Shown here: positions 53,348 through 64,000 of the stretch, one piece after another
Layout: each line of letters opens with the position of its first letter
Position numbering within the stretch: position 1 is the first letter of the stretch
Made by a program: the position numbers and the translations under genes
Source of the DNA: UBA1845 sp002338715
Lineage (GTDB): Bacteria; Planctomycetota; Phycisphaerae; UBA1845
Direction of reading: 5' to 3'
Assembly: GCA_035344155.1 (NCBI GenBank)
Contig: DAORAL010000009.1
Coordinates: 62,001 to 126,000 of the forward strand
Length of the DNA stretch: 64,000 nt
The notes under the pieces: model-generated
Told to the model about the DNA's origin: nothing
Database searches by the model: none
The model's input: only the letters and a program-made list of their open reading frames with translations

Positions 53348-55624
53348 TTATCCGCGTCCAAAGCGCCAGGCCATCGCCTGTTCGATCATCAACAGGCCCA
53401 TCGCCGCGACGAGCAGCATCGGCCAAAGTTCTTTCCGCCCGCTGTCGGTGTCATCCGTCTTCATCGCGACGCCTTCGATGTATTCAACCTTCAAGCCGTC
53501 GAGCGAGCGGCGCAGGTCTTCTTCGGTTGCGGGCGTCAGGTCGCTTTCATTCGCGTCGACGTTCACCGCGAATCGCCGGACCACGCTGCGCCCATCGCGA
53601 CGATGCAACTGGAAGCTGTAGATGCCGGCTTGGTTGGTGTGGAGCCAACTGATTTCCATGCCACTGCTGCCATCCGTCGAAGCCACCACGTCTTCGTCTT
53701 CCTGTTGCGGATAACCTGGCAGGCGAAGCGTGGCTTGCGGTTCGTAGTCCGATGGATTGAGTGCGAAGGTCAGCGGTTGGCCCACGGTGGTCGATCGATT
53801 CGCATCACCCGCCCGGGCGAGATGCTGCGTGACTTCGAGCATGCCGATGACATAGCTGGCATCGCGGGCCCAATCGTTCCATTCGAGATCGCACGACGAC
53901 GTAAATAGCAGCACGCGCCCGCGCCCATACCCGCGCTCCATGATCGCGGGCGTCGCGTCGTCATCGTCGTAGCGGGCGATGACCGTGGTCGGTTCGCGGG
54001 CGGACTTTTCTGCGGCTTGTTCGTCGGGTTCAAAGGTTGCGGGTTCAGTCGCGAAGTATTGAAAGAAGTTGACGCGATCGAGAAACGGATTCACCTGCCC
54101 GGAGAACACCCGCACCACCGGATGCAGAAAATCGCTGGGCGCAAGGTGAACGCCCGACTCCTTTGCCCGCACGATCGATTGCAGCGATGCCGGCAGCAAG
54201 CCTTTACCGTCGCGATACAAAGTCGCGTTGTAGGCCATCGGGTCGGAAACCTGGTCGCCCAGGAAGATCGCCAGTCCTCCGCCGGCGAAAACGAATCGAT
54301 GCAGATCGTCTGCGATCGGTTCGCTGACCCGATAGAGATTGCAGAGAATTACGAGGTGATAGTCGTCGAGCGACGCACCATCCAGCGCCGACTCGTCGAT
54401 CACATCCACCTGGTTGCCGCTGAACACGTCGCCTTCGGGTCGAAGGGCTGTCGTCAGCAGGTGGACCTCATCGAGATAGGAGTCGGTCGAAGGTTCACCG
54501 TTGACGATCAGCACGCGCACGCCGTCGGTGGCTTCGAGTGCGAGGTAGCGCGTGTCGTCGATTGGTAGTCGATCCGGGTTCGCCGACACGGTGATCGAGG
54601 CGTCGCCCGCCCGCTGGATGACTGTCGAGATAGCGGCCGCCACCTTACGACCAGCCGGTATCGGATCGGTCGGGACGGAGCCCGCGCCCGACGCGTCGCT
54701 GGAGATTTGCAGTTCGAGCGCGTCGGCATCGCTTGTACCAAAGTTCTGAACGGTGGCTTCGAGTTGAGCCGAGACCCCGGTCACCACCTGCCGCTGCATC
54801 GATTGCAAATCCGTGATCGCCACGTTCTGCGGCGAATCGTCGCCCACATCCACGAGCACCACGCGCACATCGCGTTCGTCGTTCTTCCAGTCGGTCAGCT
54901 CTGCCGCCAGCGTTGCAGACGTTGCGTTTCCTTCGCCCGTCGCAGCCGCTGCCGTCAACCAATCGACTTCCTGAAAATCGCTGATCACGTAGAGCACGCA
55001 ACTCAGCACGCCGTCGTCGCCATCGAGCAGTTTGCGCACGCTTGACATGCAGCGTTCGACGGATTGCGATTGCTGTGTCGGTTGCAGCGCCTCCAAACGC
55101 GCCAGCAGCAATTCGTATTGACGGTCGTCGAGAATTGCTCCTTCGACGATGGGGTCATCGGGTGCGGTGGTGCGTAGCAGCGTGACCGTATCGTGCGGCG
55201 CATGATCGCGCAGACGCTGCAACAGGTTGCGCACGCTCGATTTCATGTCTTCGATCAGCGTTCGGTCATTCGACTGATATCCCATACTGAACGAATCGTC
55301 GAGCAGAAAGATCCGCTCAGTTCGCTGCGTCCCACCAAGGAGTGCGGAGACACCGGAAGGTTGAATAAAGGGACGCGAAACCAAAAGCCCGATGAGCAGG
55401 ACGGCCAGGCATCGAAGCGCCAGCAGAATCAACTCCTCGATCCGCACGCGCTTGCGATTCTGCTTGTCGGCATCCATCAGAAACGACATCGCCGCCCATC
55501 GAATGCGCCGGAAGCGCCGCTTGGCCAGAATGTGAATGATGATCGGCGCACCCATCGCTGCAGCCCCGCCCCAAAAGAGGGCAGGGTTCACCAGGGCGGC
55601 TAGGATGAGTGTCGACGTATTCAT
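53348..55624 (-). CDS. BatA-like VWA membrane protein
   Basis: The 758-residue protein has the BatA-type N-terminal double helix (ALFWGGAAAMGAPIIIHILAKRRFRRIRWAAM, a TIGR02226-like start, and ILLALRCLAVLLIGLLV). A VWA domain follows (about 100-260) with MIDAS LLDDSFSM, then a sandwich segment and an amidotransferase-like fold (about 370-560, VRVLIVNGEPSTDSYLDEV, YHLVILCNLY), ending in one transmembrane helix (LWPMLLVAAMGLLMIEQ). The product belongs with MoxR and DUF58 in the aerotolerance-type (Bat) gene clusters. It follows the DUF58 gene by 19 bases. The sequence has low similarity to the next VWA protein, but the layout is the same, which suggests an old duplication. Confidence 0.87.
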   Translation of the reverse strand: MNTSTLILAALVNPALFWGGAAAMGAPIIIHILAKRRFRRIRWAAMSFLMDADKQNRKRVRIEELILLALRCLAVLLIGLLVSRPFIQPSGVSALLGGTQRTERIFLLDDSFSMGYQSNDRTLIEDMKSSVRNLLQRLRDHAPHDTVTLLRTTAPDDPIVEGAILDDRQYELLLARLEALQPTQQSQSVERCMSSVRKLLDGDDGVLSCVLYVISDFQEVDWLTAAAATGEGNATSATLAAELTDWKNDERDVRVVLVDVGDDSPQNVAITDLQSMQRQVVTGVSAQLEATVQNFGTSDADALELQISSDASGAGSVPTDPIPAGRKVAAAISTVIQRAGDASITVSANPDRLPIDDTRYLALEATDGVRVLIVNGEPSTDSYLDEVHLLTTALRPEGDVFSGNQVDVIDESALDGASLDDYHLVILCNLYRVSEPIADDLHRFVFAGGGLAIFLGDQVSDPMAYNATLYRDGKGLLPASLQSIVRAKESGVHLAPSDFLHPVVRVFSGQVNPFLDRVNFFQYFATEPATFEPDEQAAEKSAREPTTVIARYDDDDATPAIMERGYGRGRVLLFTSSCDLEWNDWARDASYVIGMLEVTQHLARAGDANRSTTVGQPLTFALNPSDYEPQATLRLPGYPQQEDEDVVASTDGSSGMEISWLHTNQAGIYSFQLHRRDGRSVVRRFAVNVDANESDLTPATEEDLRRSLDGLKVEYIEGVAMKTDDTDSGRKELWPMLLVAAMGLLMIEQAMAWRFGRG

Positions 55625-55643
55625 TCGGTTCGCGTGATGGACG

Positions 55644-56532
55644 TTAGGCCATCGATCTCGTCTGGTGCATGCGGTTGGAAAGAAAGCGGGTTAACGCGAC
55701 GTCAAGCGGGTCGGCTGTACTGATCTGGGCATAGTCGATGCGGCTGTTGAGACAAATGCCCTGAACATCACGAATAAACGCCTGGACGCGCTCCAGGTAT
55801 GCCGCCCGCAGCGATTGCGGATCGGTGAGGATTTCGTCGGTCGAATGCTCAAGTCCTTCGAAAAGCGTTCGATCGGTAAACGGAAATTCGAGTTCGTCCT
55901 TGTCGAGCACGTGAAAGACCATCACGTCGTGATGACCGAATCGAAACCGCTCCAGCCCGTCTTTCAACTCGTCGATGTCAGTGAGCAGGTCGGAGATCAG
56001 CACGACCATGCTGCGTTTGGGCAGTTGGTCCGCGAGGTAGCGAAAGAGCACCTTGGTTTGGGTCTCTTCCGTGGGGGCGGTTTGCTCGATCATGTCGACC
56101 ATGTTGCGCAGCTGCGCCGGGTTGGTGCTGACGGGCAGGTTGTTGCGGACTTCGTGATCAAACAGAACGAGCCCCGCTCCATCCTGCTGCTTGACCAAAA
56201 GGTAAGCGAGGCTGGCCGCGATCGTCGAGGCGTACTGCCATTTGTTCATGCGATCTTCGACATGGTGCGCGGGATACTGCATCGAACCGCTCGCGTCGAG
56301 CAGCAGATACGCGCGCAGATTCGTTTCGACCTCGTATTGCTTGATGTAGAAGCGATCGGCTTTGGCGTAAACCCGCCAGTCGAGATGGCGCAGATCGTCT
56401 CCGGGCACGTATTCGCGATGGTCGGCGAATTCGATGCTGAACCCGCGATAGGGGCTGCGATGCAATCCGCTGAGGAACCCTTCGACAACGTGCCTCGCCC
56501 GCAACTCCAACCGCGTGATCTTGTTAAGCGTC

Positions 56533-56561
<29 letters not shown>
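55644..56561 (-). CDS. DUF58 VWA-like protein
   Basis: The protein of about 305 residues belongs to DUF58. It shows the family signature LHRSPYRGFSIEFADHREYVPGDDLRHLDWRVYAKADRFYIKQYE, then a VWA domain with MIDAS LLDASGSMQY and LISDLLTDID. It has no transmembrane helix and should be cytoplasmic. DUF58 proteins are almost always encoded next to MoxR ATPases and are thought to be their adaptor or client. ATG 56561 has AAGG ten bases upstream; GTG 56567 is possible. The gene overlaps the 3' end of moxR by 29 bases, so translation is coupled. Confidence 0.93.
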
Positions 56562-57600
<1,039 letters not shown>

Positions 57601-57604
57601 GGCG

Positions 57605-57612
57605 TTTCCTCT
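57605..57612 (-). promoter_or_regulatory. Strong ribosome binding site of moxR
   Basis: AGAGGAAA on the minus strand just before ATG 57600; it decides between this start and an earlier in-frame codon. Confidence 0.6.
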
Positions 57613-57672
57613 TAGACGATTCAGCACGCGTTGACATCAGGTCAGCCGACCGTGCTGCACTCAAACTTTCAA

Positions 57673-58737
57673 CTAACGTTGCATGATCGGTATTCGATTG
57701 TAGGGCAGTTGCAAAATGATCAGCGCCAGCGCCGTACCATAAGGCTTACCGACACCGTCGCCCATCCACGAGCCATCTTCGTTCTGTTTTGAAAGCAGGA
57801 TGTCGCGGATCTTCGGAAAATACTCATCCCACGCCTCCGCATCACCAGCCAAGTACAGCGCCTGGGCGTAATACAGATGGGCGTAGAAATAATGCCCGAT
57901 GTTCTTTTCACCCGGACCGATCGTGCTGCGACAGTAGCGCAGCGCTTTCTTGGCCATCGGGTTGTCGTAGTCGCCGGCGTTAAACCAGCAGCAGATCGCC
58001 GCAGCCGTGATGGGCGGTCGCGACGGTCCCGGGTTGCGGGCTCGATATGCAATCCCGCCGTCGCTGCGAAACGAAATTTTCAAATAGTCGAGGGCCTTGT
58101 CGATGACACTCTTTGGCACGCTGATGCCGCCGTTGCGACACGCCCGCAAACCCTGCAACTGTGTGATCGTCACCGAGCCTTCGTCGGTACCGCCGTCGGG
58201 CTGGTAAATCCACCCGCCAAGATCGCTTTGCGCCTGTGCCGTCAGCGCGACAGCCCGTTTGAGTGTGTTGTGGATGCGCTGCTGTCGGTCCACGTCTTCG
58301 GTCATGCCATACACTTCACCGAGAAACAGCATGCTGAATCCGTGACCATACATCGGGCGATTGCCATCTTCAGCCCGCAGCGCGATCAACCCGGTGTCGG
58401 TTGCGCACGACAACAAAAAGTCCGTCACGCGATCGACGTTGGCGGCATACTTGCCTTGCGTGGGTGTGCTTCCATTCATCAACAGCGCCAAACCGCCCAG
58501 CGCCGACATCGCCACCGGATAGGTTCCATACCCGGTGCGGTTACGCCAGGCGCCTTCGCGCCCCTGCGTGCTGACGAGGAATTCCAGCCCCTTCTCAATC
58601 GCAGCTTCTGTTTCCGCATTGATGTGCTTGGGACGCGGCGCGGGTGGTGGTTTTGCAGGCTCGCCCGGGTCTGCGCCGGCGCTGGTGTTCAGGACGACCA
58701 GCAGCACCAATCCAAATCGACTCATTCGATCATTCAC
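57673..58737 (-). CDS. Exported squalene-cyclase/prenyltransferase-fold protein
   Basis: The 354-residue product has a signal peptide (GLVLLVVLNTSAGA) and a Pro-rich spacer. An alpha/alpha-barrel of the terpenoid cyclase/prenyltransferase type follows, with repeats such as KGLEFLVSTQGREGAWRNR, QSDLGGWIYQPDGG, ALDYLKISFRSDGGIAY and ILLSKQNEDGSWMGDG (QxxDGSW-like motifs). The DxDD catalytic motif of squalene cyclases is absent and the protein is exported, so it probably binds a partner or glycan rather than making terpenes. GTG 58737 has GGGAG seven bases upstream and overlaps the PQQ gene stop in GTGA. Confidence 0.83.
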   Translation of the reverse strand: MNDRMSRFGLVLLVVLNTSAGADPGEPAKPPPAPRPKHINAETEAAIEKGLEFLVSTQGREGAWRNRTGYGTYPVAMSALGGLALLMNGSTPTQGKYAANVDRVTDFLLSCATDTGLIALRAEDGNRPMYGHGFSMLFLGEVYGMTEDVDRQQRIHNTLKRAVALTAQAQSDLGGWIYQPDGGTDEGSVTITQLQGLRACRNGGISVPKSVIDKALDYLKISFRSDGGIAYRARNPGPSRPPITAAAICCWFNAGDYDNPMAKKALRYCRSTIGPGEKNIGHYFYAHLYYAQALYLAGDAEAWDEYFPKIRDILLSKQNEDGSWMGDGVGKPYGTALALIILQLPYNRIPIMQR

Positions 58738-61700
58738 GGCCGCTCTCCCATGTCGGTTACCGCAGTGTCGGTCATCGCGCCGACTTCATCCGCGAGTGGT
58801 ACGCTCAGCAATCCGTGATTCGCGCCAAGAATGAACTGCCCGGGCCACAACCCGAACTCACCGGTCAAGGCGTTGCTGACGGTGATATACAACTGCGTTC
58901 GAATCAACTCGCCGATGCGCTGACCGGTGCGCTTGTCGATCAATTCGATGGCCAATTCACCGCGATTTCGCAGCAGGGGGCTTTCGGAATCCACGTCCAC
59001 GCGCCGCAGCACCGGCATGACATCTACCGCAAGCGTGAGCTGTTGCCAAAGCGCGTGGCGATTGAGTCCCACGACGCCAAGGTCTTCGCGCTTCCACACC
59101 ACCTGACCGGTATCCGCATCGACACCGTAAAGGTCCGCATCGTCGCCGCGCGAGTTTTCGGTCACCGGCATCAGGATCAGTCGGTTGTCGAGCAGCACGC
59201 CCTCCGCGTATCCCTTGGTGTCTTTCGGGACGGTCATCTCCATCCGAACATCGCCAGCCAGCGCGTCGATGAGCAGAACCCTGCCCTTGAGGCAACTGAT
59301 ACCGACATACCCGTCGCCTGGTTTGAAAAGCCAGCGCAGCTTGTCGGTCACCTCGTATCGCCAGTTCACTTCGCCCGAGCGAGCGCTGTAGCACACGACG
59401 CTCCCCGAACCGTCCGGACCGATCAGATGCCCGCTTTCATAAATCACCGGGATGATCGCGTCGGTGTTGGACTGGTTAAATTCCACGGTACTGAGCAGTC
59501 GCCCGGTCTTGAGATCGTAGGTCGTCGCTTTTTCCCGCTTGTTATCCAATGTGATGCACAAACCGTCCTGAACGAAAATGCTGTCGATCTTCTCGCGCGG
59601 CAGGACGCGCTCCCATTGAACATCATTCGCGTCGATTAGCGACGAACACGTCAACACGCCCCGACGAAACGCCGCGACCAGCAAGCCGTCATCGACGGCC
59701 ATCAGTCGATCGCGAATCGCCAACCGATGCGTCGATCCGGAATCTTCGTACTCGACGCCCCAAAGTCGCCTGCCCGTCAGCACGCCGACGCCAAAAAGTC
59801 CATCGCGCCCGTTGATCACCGCGATCTGCTTTTCGCACGTCAGGCGGGGATGCTCGATCTCGTCCTTGGGTTCGTCCGGGTCCGGCGGTGACTGCACCGA
59901 TCCCAGCAACCGCAGCGTTGCCGACCACGCATCCGAACCGTCAGTTCGATTGATCGCTTCAAGTCGCGATCCCGATTGCATGAACATCAGAACGTCAGAA
60001 AAGATGCCAGCCGCCTTTGGTGGATAAGTGAACATCCCTTGACCGGTGCGGTCGCGATTGACGTTCACAGTCGGTGACTTCCAACAGAATGATTTTGGCG
60101 AACTTGCAAATGCGGTCTCGGTAATTCGGATTGGGTCCAACATTGCACGCAGGCGCCTCACTTCGTCCATCACCGAAACGGTCGCCGCGGTGCTGCTGGG
60201 CAACGACTGTCGGGCGAACTCGTTTTCGAGGCGCGACAACAACTGCGACGCCTCGAAGTGCAGGCGCTGGTCAGGACGAACGTACTGTTCAGCCAGGTCG
60301 CGTAGCGCCACCGCCGTCTGGGTGGCCATCCTGTCCGACTCGATCGCTTGCAGCGCATAGTGCTCGGCAAATTCAAACTGACCGCGGTCGCGCTCAACGT
60401 TCGCCAATGCGATCAACGCGGCTTGTCCTGCTCCGCCCACGTCGTTCATCTGGGCCAACTGCTCCAGGCGCAAACGGGCCGCCGTCTTTGTTGACGGATT
60501 GGATAGTTCCGCGATGGCCACTTCGGCGACTTGTTGGGTGACTTCAGCGATGGAGCGAAGCTGGGCTGTGGTCAGGTCACGTTCAAAGCGCGACAGTATG
60601 TCGCCGATGACAAGCCGCGCCTTGTTGCGTAGCCGCGATTCGATGGTGACGTACCCGTCGCCCGACGGCGTCAATCCCAGATTCCAAAGCGATACGTAAG
60701 CCTCATCGGTTGCGCCCACATCGCGCAATCGAAACGCCAGCGCAATCGTTGCCCGCAAGCTCGATTGACCTCCGTCAGCCAGGCTGACGGCTTCACGCAG
60801 TTTCTCGATCGCCTCTTCTGTGCCGGTGTCGGGCAGGGTGGCGATGCCCAGAAGCGCCTCGAAGCGCAGTTGCGTAACATCGCTGAGACGGTTGGCGCTG
60901 CGCCGCGTTGGCGGTTTGACCTTCTCAAGAACTTCGTGCGCCCTGCGTGGAAAGCCCCGGCGCAATTCCATCCATGCCAGACGGATCGCGGCGTGTCGAT
61001 CGGTTGGGTCGCGTTCATGAAACGCCAGCGCGCTCGGATACGATAAAGTCAGATCGGGAAACTTGCGGACTTCGTTTGGATCAATGCTGATCGTCGAGTT
61101 GGCGATGCAAAGCAGGTTGCCCAACGGCGGCTGATCTCCCAGCGGATGCGTCTCGAGTTGCTCACCGGTCTGCGCATTGTAGGTGGCCAACCCGGCGACG
61201 GTCGGAACAAAGATACGGTCGCCACTGAGCGCTCCGCGACCCGTCGTACGCAGCGCGGCTTGTGAGGTGGACCACTCGACCCATCCGTCGTGGATGTTGA
61301 CACAGTGGAGTTGTTCGCCTCCCAACCACACATGATCATCATCGACGCCCAGCAGATACTTCGCACCTCCCGGCTGATTCAACGTCCATACCACGCGTCC
61401 CGTCGCCCGGTCGAGCGCCATCAACAAATCCGAATCCGGTGCTGCAACCAGGAGCAAACCGCCAGCCAGCACGGGTGGTCCGCAGCGCCAGTTTCGGCTG
61501 AACAAGACGTTGTCGTAACCCGTCTGCTGTTCGTACTGCCCTGCCCAGCGCAGGGACAACGGATCAATGCTGACCGAGAGGACGACGCCGAAACCGGTTG
61601 AGATGAAAATGTGTGAACCGTCCGATGCCGGGTAAATCGCGAAATGTTGTCGGCGCTGCAACTGCGCGGGATCAACCGTACACAGCAGCAGGTTGCGCGA

Positions 61701-63287
61701 CATGGTTCCATCGCTTGGTGAGAGCACGCCCAGATACAAATCAGTTTGACTGGCATAGACCACCCACAGCTCATCTTGGATCGCAATCGGCGCCGAAAGA
61801 AACTGCACATCGCCAAGCTGATCGTCAGAGTCGCCGCTGCGTCCACGTTGCCAAACGATCTGGCCATGCTCGGCGTTGTACGCGATAAGTCGCGTTCCGC
61901 GATACACGGAGAACGAATGGAATGAAAAGCCCGGGTTGCTTTTGGTTTGATTCGGTGATTTGCCAACACCATCGCGCTCGATCGCATACACCTTGCCAAA
62001 AGCCGCCGAAAGTGCGCCGCCAACGTGATCGGCGAAAATCTGATCGCTTAACGTGTAACTGGTATCAACCAGTTGAAGCGAACCAAACCTCTGAAAGGCA
62101 TTGTTGCTCCGAACGTTGCGGCGCTGTTCGCCGTCGATCGAAATCGGACGCTCTGATATCCACAGCGGATCGAGGCTTTCAAGGTCAAGCGCGACAACCT
62201 GCTGAAGGTTCTTGACGAAAAGTCGTCCCTGGCTGACGGCGTATTCGCCAACCGGATCGGCTTGGAGTGCGTCGACACTGCTTTCCCAATACGCCTCCCA
62301 CCAGGAGGGATGTTCATGGTCGGCTGGCAGAATGTATCGCCACGGAAGATTACCCTCCAATTCGGGAGTGACTGCGGGCATTTGAAAGCGGCGCGACAAG
62401 TCGCCACCCCGTAGCGGCCAGGATTCGTGACCCGCGGCAGCCGACTCGACCGACGACTCAGGCCAACCGGCTTCGACGAATTTCAAAATCGCCGCGTACT
62501 CCGCATCGTTTTTGGTTTCGGATTCTTCAGGAAGCGATTCAAGCGACCCGCGCGCTTTCGATTGATTGCGCAACATCGTCCAGGTGATCGCTCGCCTGAC
62601 CGCAATTTGAACCTCGGGCACATCGGGCTGAACCGACAGCTCGGTCATGCGATCAAGAACTTCGAGCGCCTCTGCCGGGCGGTTGCGATCCAGCAGCCAT
62701 GCCGCGACAACGTTGGCCGCATCGTCACCGTAACTGCTCACCATGTATCGCGCCAGGATTGTGCGAAGGGCTGTCTCGTTGCAGTCCTTGACGCCTCGAT
62801 CAAAGAGTGCTTTCGCTCGACCATCGTAAAGCAGGCGGTAGGCTTCAATGCCTTCTTCCGGCATGGCCGCCAACAACGCCGTCGCGCGATCCTGAGCCGA
62901 CTCGTACATGGTCAGACCTGTTGCGATTCCAGCCCCATCATCATCCGGACTGAGCAGCGCGCCGCCGGGGTCGTCGAGGATGCGCTGCAGGGAATCGATT
63001 GCGAGCTTCCAATCCTTGCGCTCAATCGCACCGGTCGCTTTTCGCAGCAGGCTTTCGATGGGGGCATTGCGCTCCAGAATCGCCGCGCGTGGAGCAGTCC
63101 CGCGCCGCGCATCGCGCAATTGAGCAAAGGTTGTCTGCCCGCAGATGAGCACAGGCAATACAAACGTCAAAGCGAGAATCTGCAGTGACCGCCGGCTGAC
63201 AAGCGTCGATCGGTTGGCACACCTGAACATGCCGGCATTGAGCGGGATGGGGATGGGCGTCGATTGGATTGACCTAGGATTCATCAT
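58734..63287 (-). CDS. Giant exported PQQ-type double beta-propeller protein with TPR-like segments
   Basis: The protein of about 1517 residues has an N-terminal signal segment (SLQILALTFVLPVLICGQTTFAQ). It continues with a helical part (about 45-270, including AIERKDWKLAIDSLQRILDD), a first PQQ-like propeller (about 290-750, RATGRVVWTLNQPGG, NAQTGEQLETHPL), a long helical TPR-like stretch (about 760-1050) and a second propeller (about 1080-1500, YSARSGEVNWRYEV, DADTGQVVWKRED). The PQQ-like repeats have no evident cofactor or dehydrogenase residues, so they probably mediate binding. It is the first gene of the long co-oriented run; its stop overlaps the next gene by four bases. ATG 63287 and 63284 are adjacent options, and ATG 63230 would give a shorter signal peptide. 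Confidence 0.87.
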   Translation of the reverse strand: MMNPRSIQSTPIPIPLNAGMFRCANRSTLVSRRSLQILALTFVLPVLICGQTTFAQLRDARRGTAPRAAILERNAPIESLLRKATGAIERKDWKLAIDSLQRILDDPGGALLSPDDDGAGIATGLTMYESAQDRATALLAAMPEEGIEAYRLLYDGRAKALFDRGVKDCNETALRTILARYMVSSYGDDAANVVAAWLLDRNRPAEALEVLDRMTELSVQPDVPEVQIAVRRAITWTMLRNQSKARGSLESLPEESETKNDAEYAAILKFVEAGWPESSVESAAAGHESWPLRGGDLSRRFQMPAVTPELEGNLPWRYILPADHEHPSWWEAYWESSVDALQADPVGEYAVSQGRLFVKNLQQVVALDLESLDPLWISERPISIDGEQRRNVRSNNAFQRFGSLQLVDTSYTLSDQIFADHVGGALSAAFGKVYAIERDGVGKSPNQTKSNPGFSFHSFSVYRGTRLIAYNAEHGQIVWQRGRSGDSDDQLGDVQFLSAPIAIQDELWVVYASQTDLYLGVLSPSDGTMSRNLLLCTVDPAQLQRRQHFAIYPASDGSHIFISTGFGVVLSVSIDPLSLRWAGQYEQQTGYDNVLFSRNWRCGPPVLAGGLLLVAAPDSDLLMALDRATGRVVWTLNQPGGAKYLLGVDDDHVWLGGEQLHCVNIHDGWVEWSTSQAALRTTGRGALSGDRIFVPTVAGLATYNAQTGEQLETHPLGDQPPLGNLLCIANSTISIDPNEVRKFPDLTLSYPSALAFHERDPTDRHAAIRLAWMELRRGFPRRAHEVLEKVKPPTRRSANRLSDVTQLRFEALLGIATLPDTGTEEAIEKLREAVSLADGGQSSLRATIALAFRLRDVGATDEAYVSLWNLGLTPSGDGYVTIESRLRNKARLVIGDILSRFERDLTTAQLRSIAEVTQQVAEVAIAELSNPSTKTAARLRLEQLAQMNDVGGAGQAALIALANVERDRGQFEFAEHYALQAIESDRMATQTAVALRDLAEQYVRPDQRLHFEASQLLSRLENEFARQSLPSSTAATVSVMDEVRRLRAMLDPIRITETAFASSPKSFCWKSPTVNVNRDRTGQGMFTYPPKAAGIFSDVLMFMQSGSRLEAINRTDGSDAWSATLRLLGSVQSPPDPDEPKDEIEHPRLTCEKQIAVINGRDGLFGVGVLTGRRLWGVEYEDSGSTHRLAIRDRLMAVDDGLLVAAFRRGVLTCSSLIDANDVQWERVLPREKIDSIFVQDGLCITLDNKREKATTYDLKTGRLLSTVEFNQSNTDAIIPVIYESGHLIGPDGSGSVVCYSARSGEVNWRYEVTDKLRWLFKPGDGYVGISCLKGRVLLIDALAGDVRMEMTVPKDTKGYAEGVLLDNRLILMPVTENSRGDDADLYGVDADTGQVVWKREDLGVVGLNRHALWQQLTLAVDVMPVLRRVDVDSESPLLRNRGELAIELIDKRTGQRIGELIRTQLYITVSNALTGEFGLWPGQFILGANHGLLSVPLADEVGAMTDTAVTDMGERP

Positions 63288-63675
63288 GACGCCCAAATTC
63301 CAAAACAATCGAACCCGCACCCCAAAGCGCGGGCCACTAGCAGCCCAAACTGACTTGGTTGCAAAATGGAGCCGGAGGTTTCAGGAAAAGCCGTCAAAAT
63401 CGGGACGATGCGAAAACCCCAACGCGACAACTACACGCCTTAGTGCCCCTTTTTATACGGGCTTGGATCTCAGATCGCCGCCCAGAACCCCCTCAGTGAC
63501 AAGATTATACACACGTAGAATCGGCCAACGGCAGCCTCCCATGCCACCTTGCATGCGTGTTACATGTCCCCAACGTCACCACCAAATGCACGTACACCGC
63601 CCGAGCATTTCGCCGATTACGGCAGAATGCTGATGTAACATCATGTTTTACAATGTCTTATGGGGTTGATGCGGG
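63288..63675. other. Intergenic region upstream of the long operon
   Basis: This 388-base non-coding gap lies between the partial apt gene and the PQQ-propeller gene, both on the minus strand. It contains a consensus -10 box at 63504-63509. I see no RNA gene, terminator with T-tract or credible reading frame in it. Confidence 0.4.
63504..63509 (-). promoter_or_regulatory. Consensus -10 box, possible promoter of the long operon
   Basis: A perfect TATAAT on the minus strand, about 217 bases before the PQQ-propeller start. A convincing -35 is not seen at normal spacing. Confidence 0.4.
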
Positions 63676-64000
63676 CTATTCGTCGTATGAGAGCAGTGAA
63701 TGCACCTTGTACTGCTTAATGCGGTCGCGTCCTTTGAGAAACGCCAGCTCGATCACGAAGGTAACACCGGCGATTTCGCCCCCGAGCGCTTCGACCAGTC
63801 GGCAGCATGCCCCGATCGTTCCACCGGTGGCCAACAGGTCGTCGACCATCAGCACTTTTTCGCCCGGATTGATGGCGCATTTGTGGATGTGAAGCGAATC
63901 AACGCCGTACTCGAGTTCGTAATCTTCCGAGATCGTCTCGCAAGGCAGCTTGCCGGGTTTGCGGATGGGGACGAATCCAATCGAAAGCGATTGAGCCAAT
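63676..64000 (-). CDS. apt: Adenine phosphoribosyltransferase, partial (N-terminus beyond the window)
   Basis: The last ~108 residues of a type I phosphoribosyltransferase are present. The PRPP-binding motif VLMVDDLLATGGT and the preceding family blocks (GFVPIRKPGKLPCET, YELEYGVDSLHIHKCAINPGEKV) identify APRT, which salvages adenine to AMP. The start lies outside the window on the right; the first in-frame TTG at 63997-63999 is not the true start. The C-terminus (HSLLSYDE) is normal, and no other gene overlaps it. The 388-base gap downstream separates it from the PQQ-propeller gene. Confidence 0.93.
   Translation of the reverse strand, partial: LAQSLSIGFVPIRKPGKLPCETISEDYELEYGVDSLHIHKCAINPGEKVLMVDDLLATGGTIGACCRLVEALGGEIAGVTFVIELAFLKGRDRIKQYKVHSLLSYDE

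Overview
The window most likely comes from a member of the Planctomycetota, perhaps Phycisphaerae; this is inferred from gene content, not from a marker gene. The GC content looks mid-to-high fifties by eye. The support is a diderm envelope kit (MlaE/F/D, a BamD-like protein, LptE), many large secreted or lipidated proteins (FG-GAP, NPCBM, PQQ-propeller, HEAT and TPR proteins), and a long MoxR/DUF58/VWA operon of a kind common in planctomycetes. I saw no rRNA, tRNA, CRISPR array, phage or insertion sequence.

Layout. 1-14.3 kb: a partial secreted protein, a SpoIIE-type phosphatase, a CHASE2-adenylate/guanylate cyclase and trpD on the minus strand; divergent mnmE and the mlaEFD lipid-transport operon on the plus strand; then two membrane glycosyltransferases and a DUF547 protein on the minus strand. 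14.5-24 kb: NADP-isocitrate dehydrogenase and an aldo/keto reductase (+), then a minus-strand trio (PgeF-like enzyme, zinc alcohol dehydrogenase, HEAT lipoprotein), then a plus-strand envelope and proteolysis block (BamD-like, LptE, FtsH) ended by a clear terminator. 24-37.7 kb: nadB (-), three large exported proteins (+), a dGTPase-like and HIT pair (-), a small lipoprotein (+) and a half-length UvrA (+). 37.9-63.3 kb: almost 26 kb of minus-strand genes. The window ends in a partial adenine phosphoribosyltransferase.

The most striking region is 40.3-63.3 kb. Twelve co-oriented genes, many overlapping by 1-29 bases or separated by a few bases, run in transcription order: PQQ-type double propeller, squalene-cyclase-fold protein, MoxR AAA ATPase, DUF58 VWA protein, BatA-like VWA membrane protein, a second VWA membrane protein, a DUF4175-like membrane coiled-coil protein, a low-complexity coiled-coil exported protein, a Q-rich TPR exported protein, an NPCBM protein, a tandem HtrA (one intact plus one degenerate protease module with PDZ domains) and a stand-alone HtrA-like pseudoprotease. 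I read it as an envelope-anchored chaperone, scaffold and protease system; the function is inference.

Other points of interest are a UvrA that stops after its first ABC module and ends in a lysine-rich tail, a probable ATC start on the tandem HtrA gene, two families of palindromic intergenic repeats, and an octamer (GTCAGCCG) that looks strongly enriched and strand-skewed.
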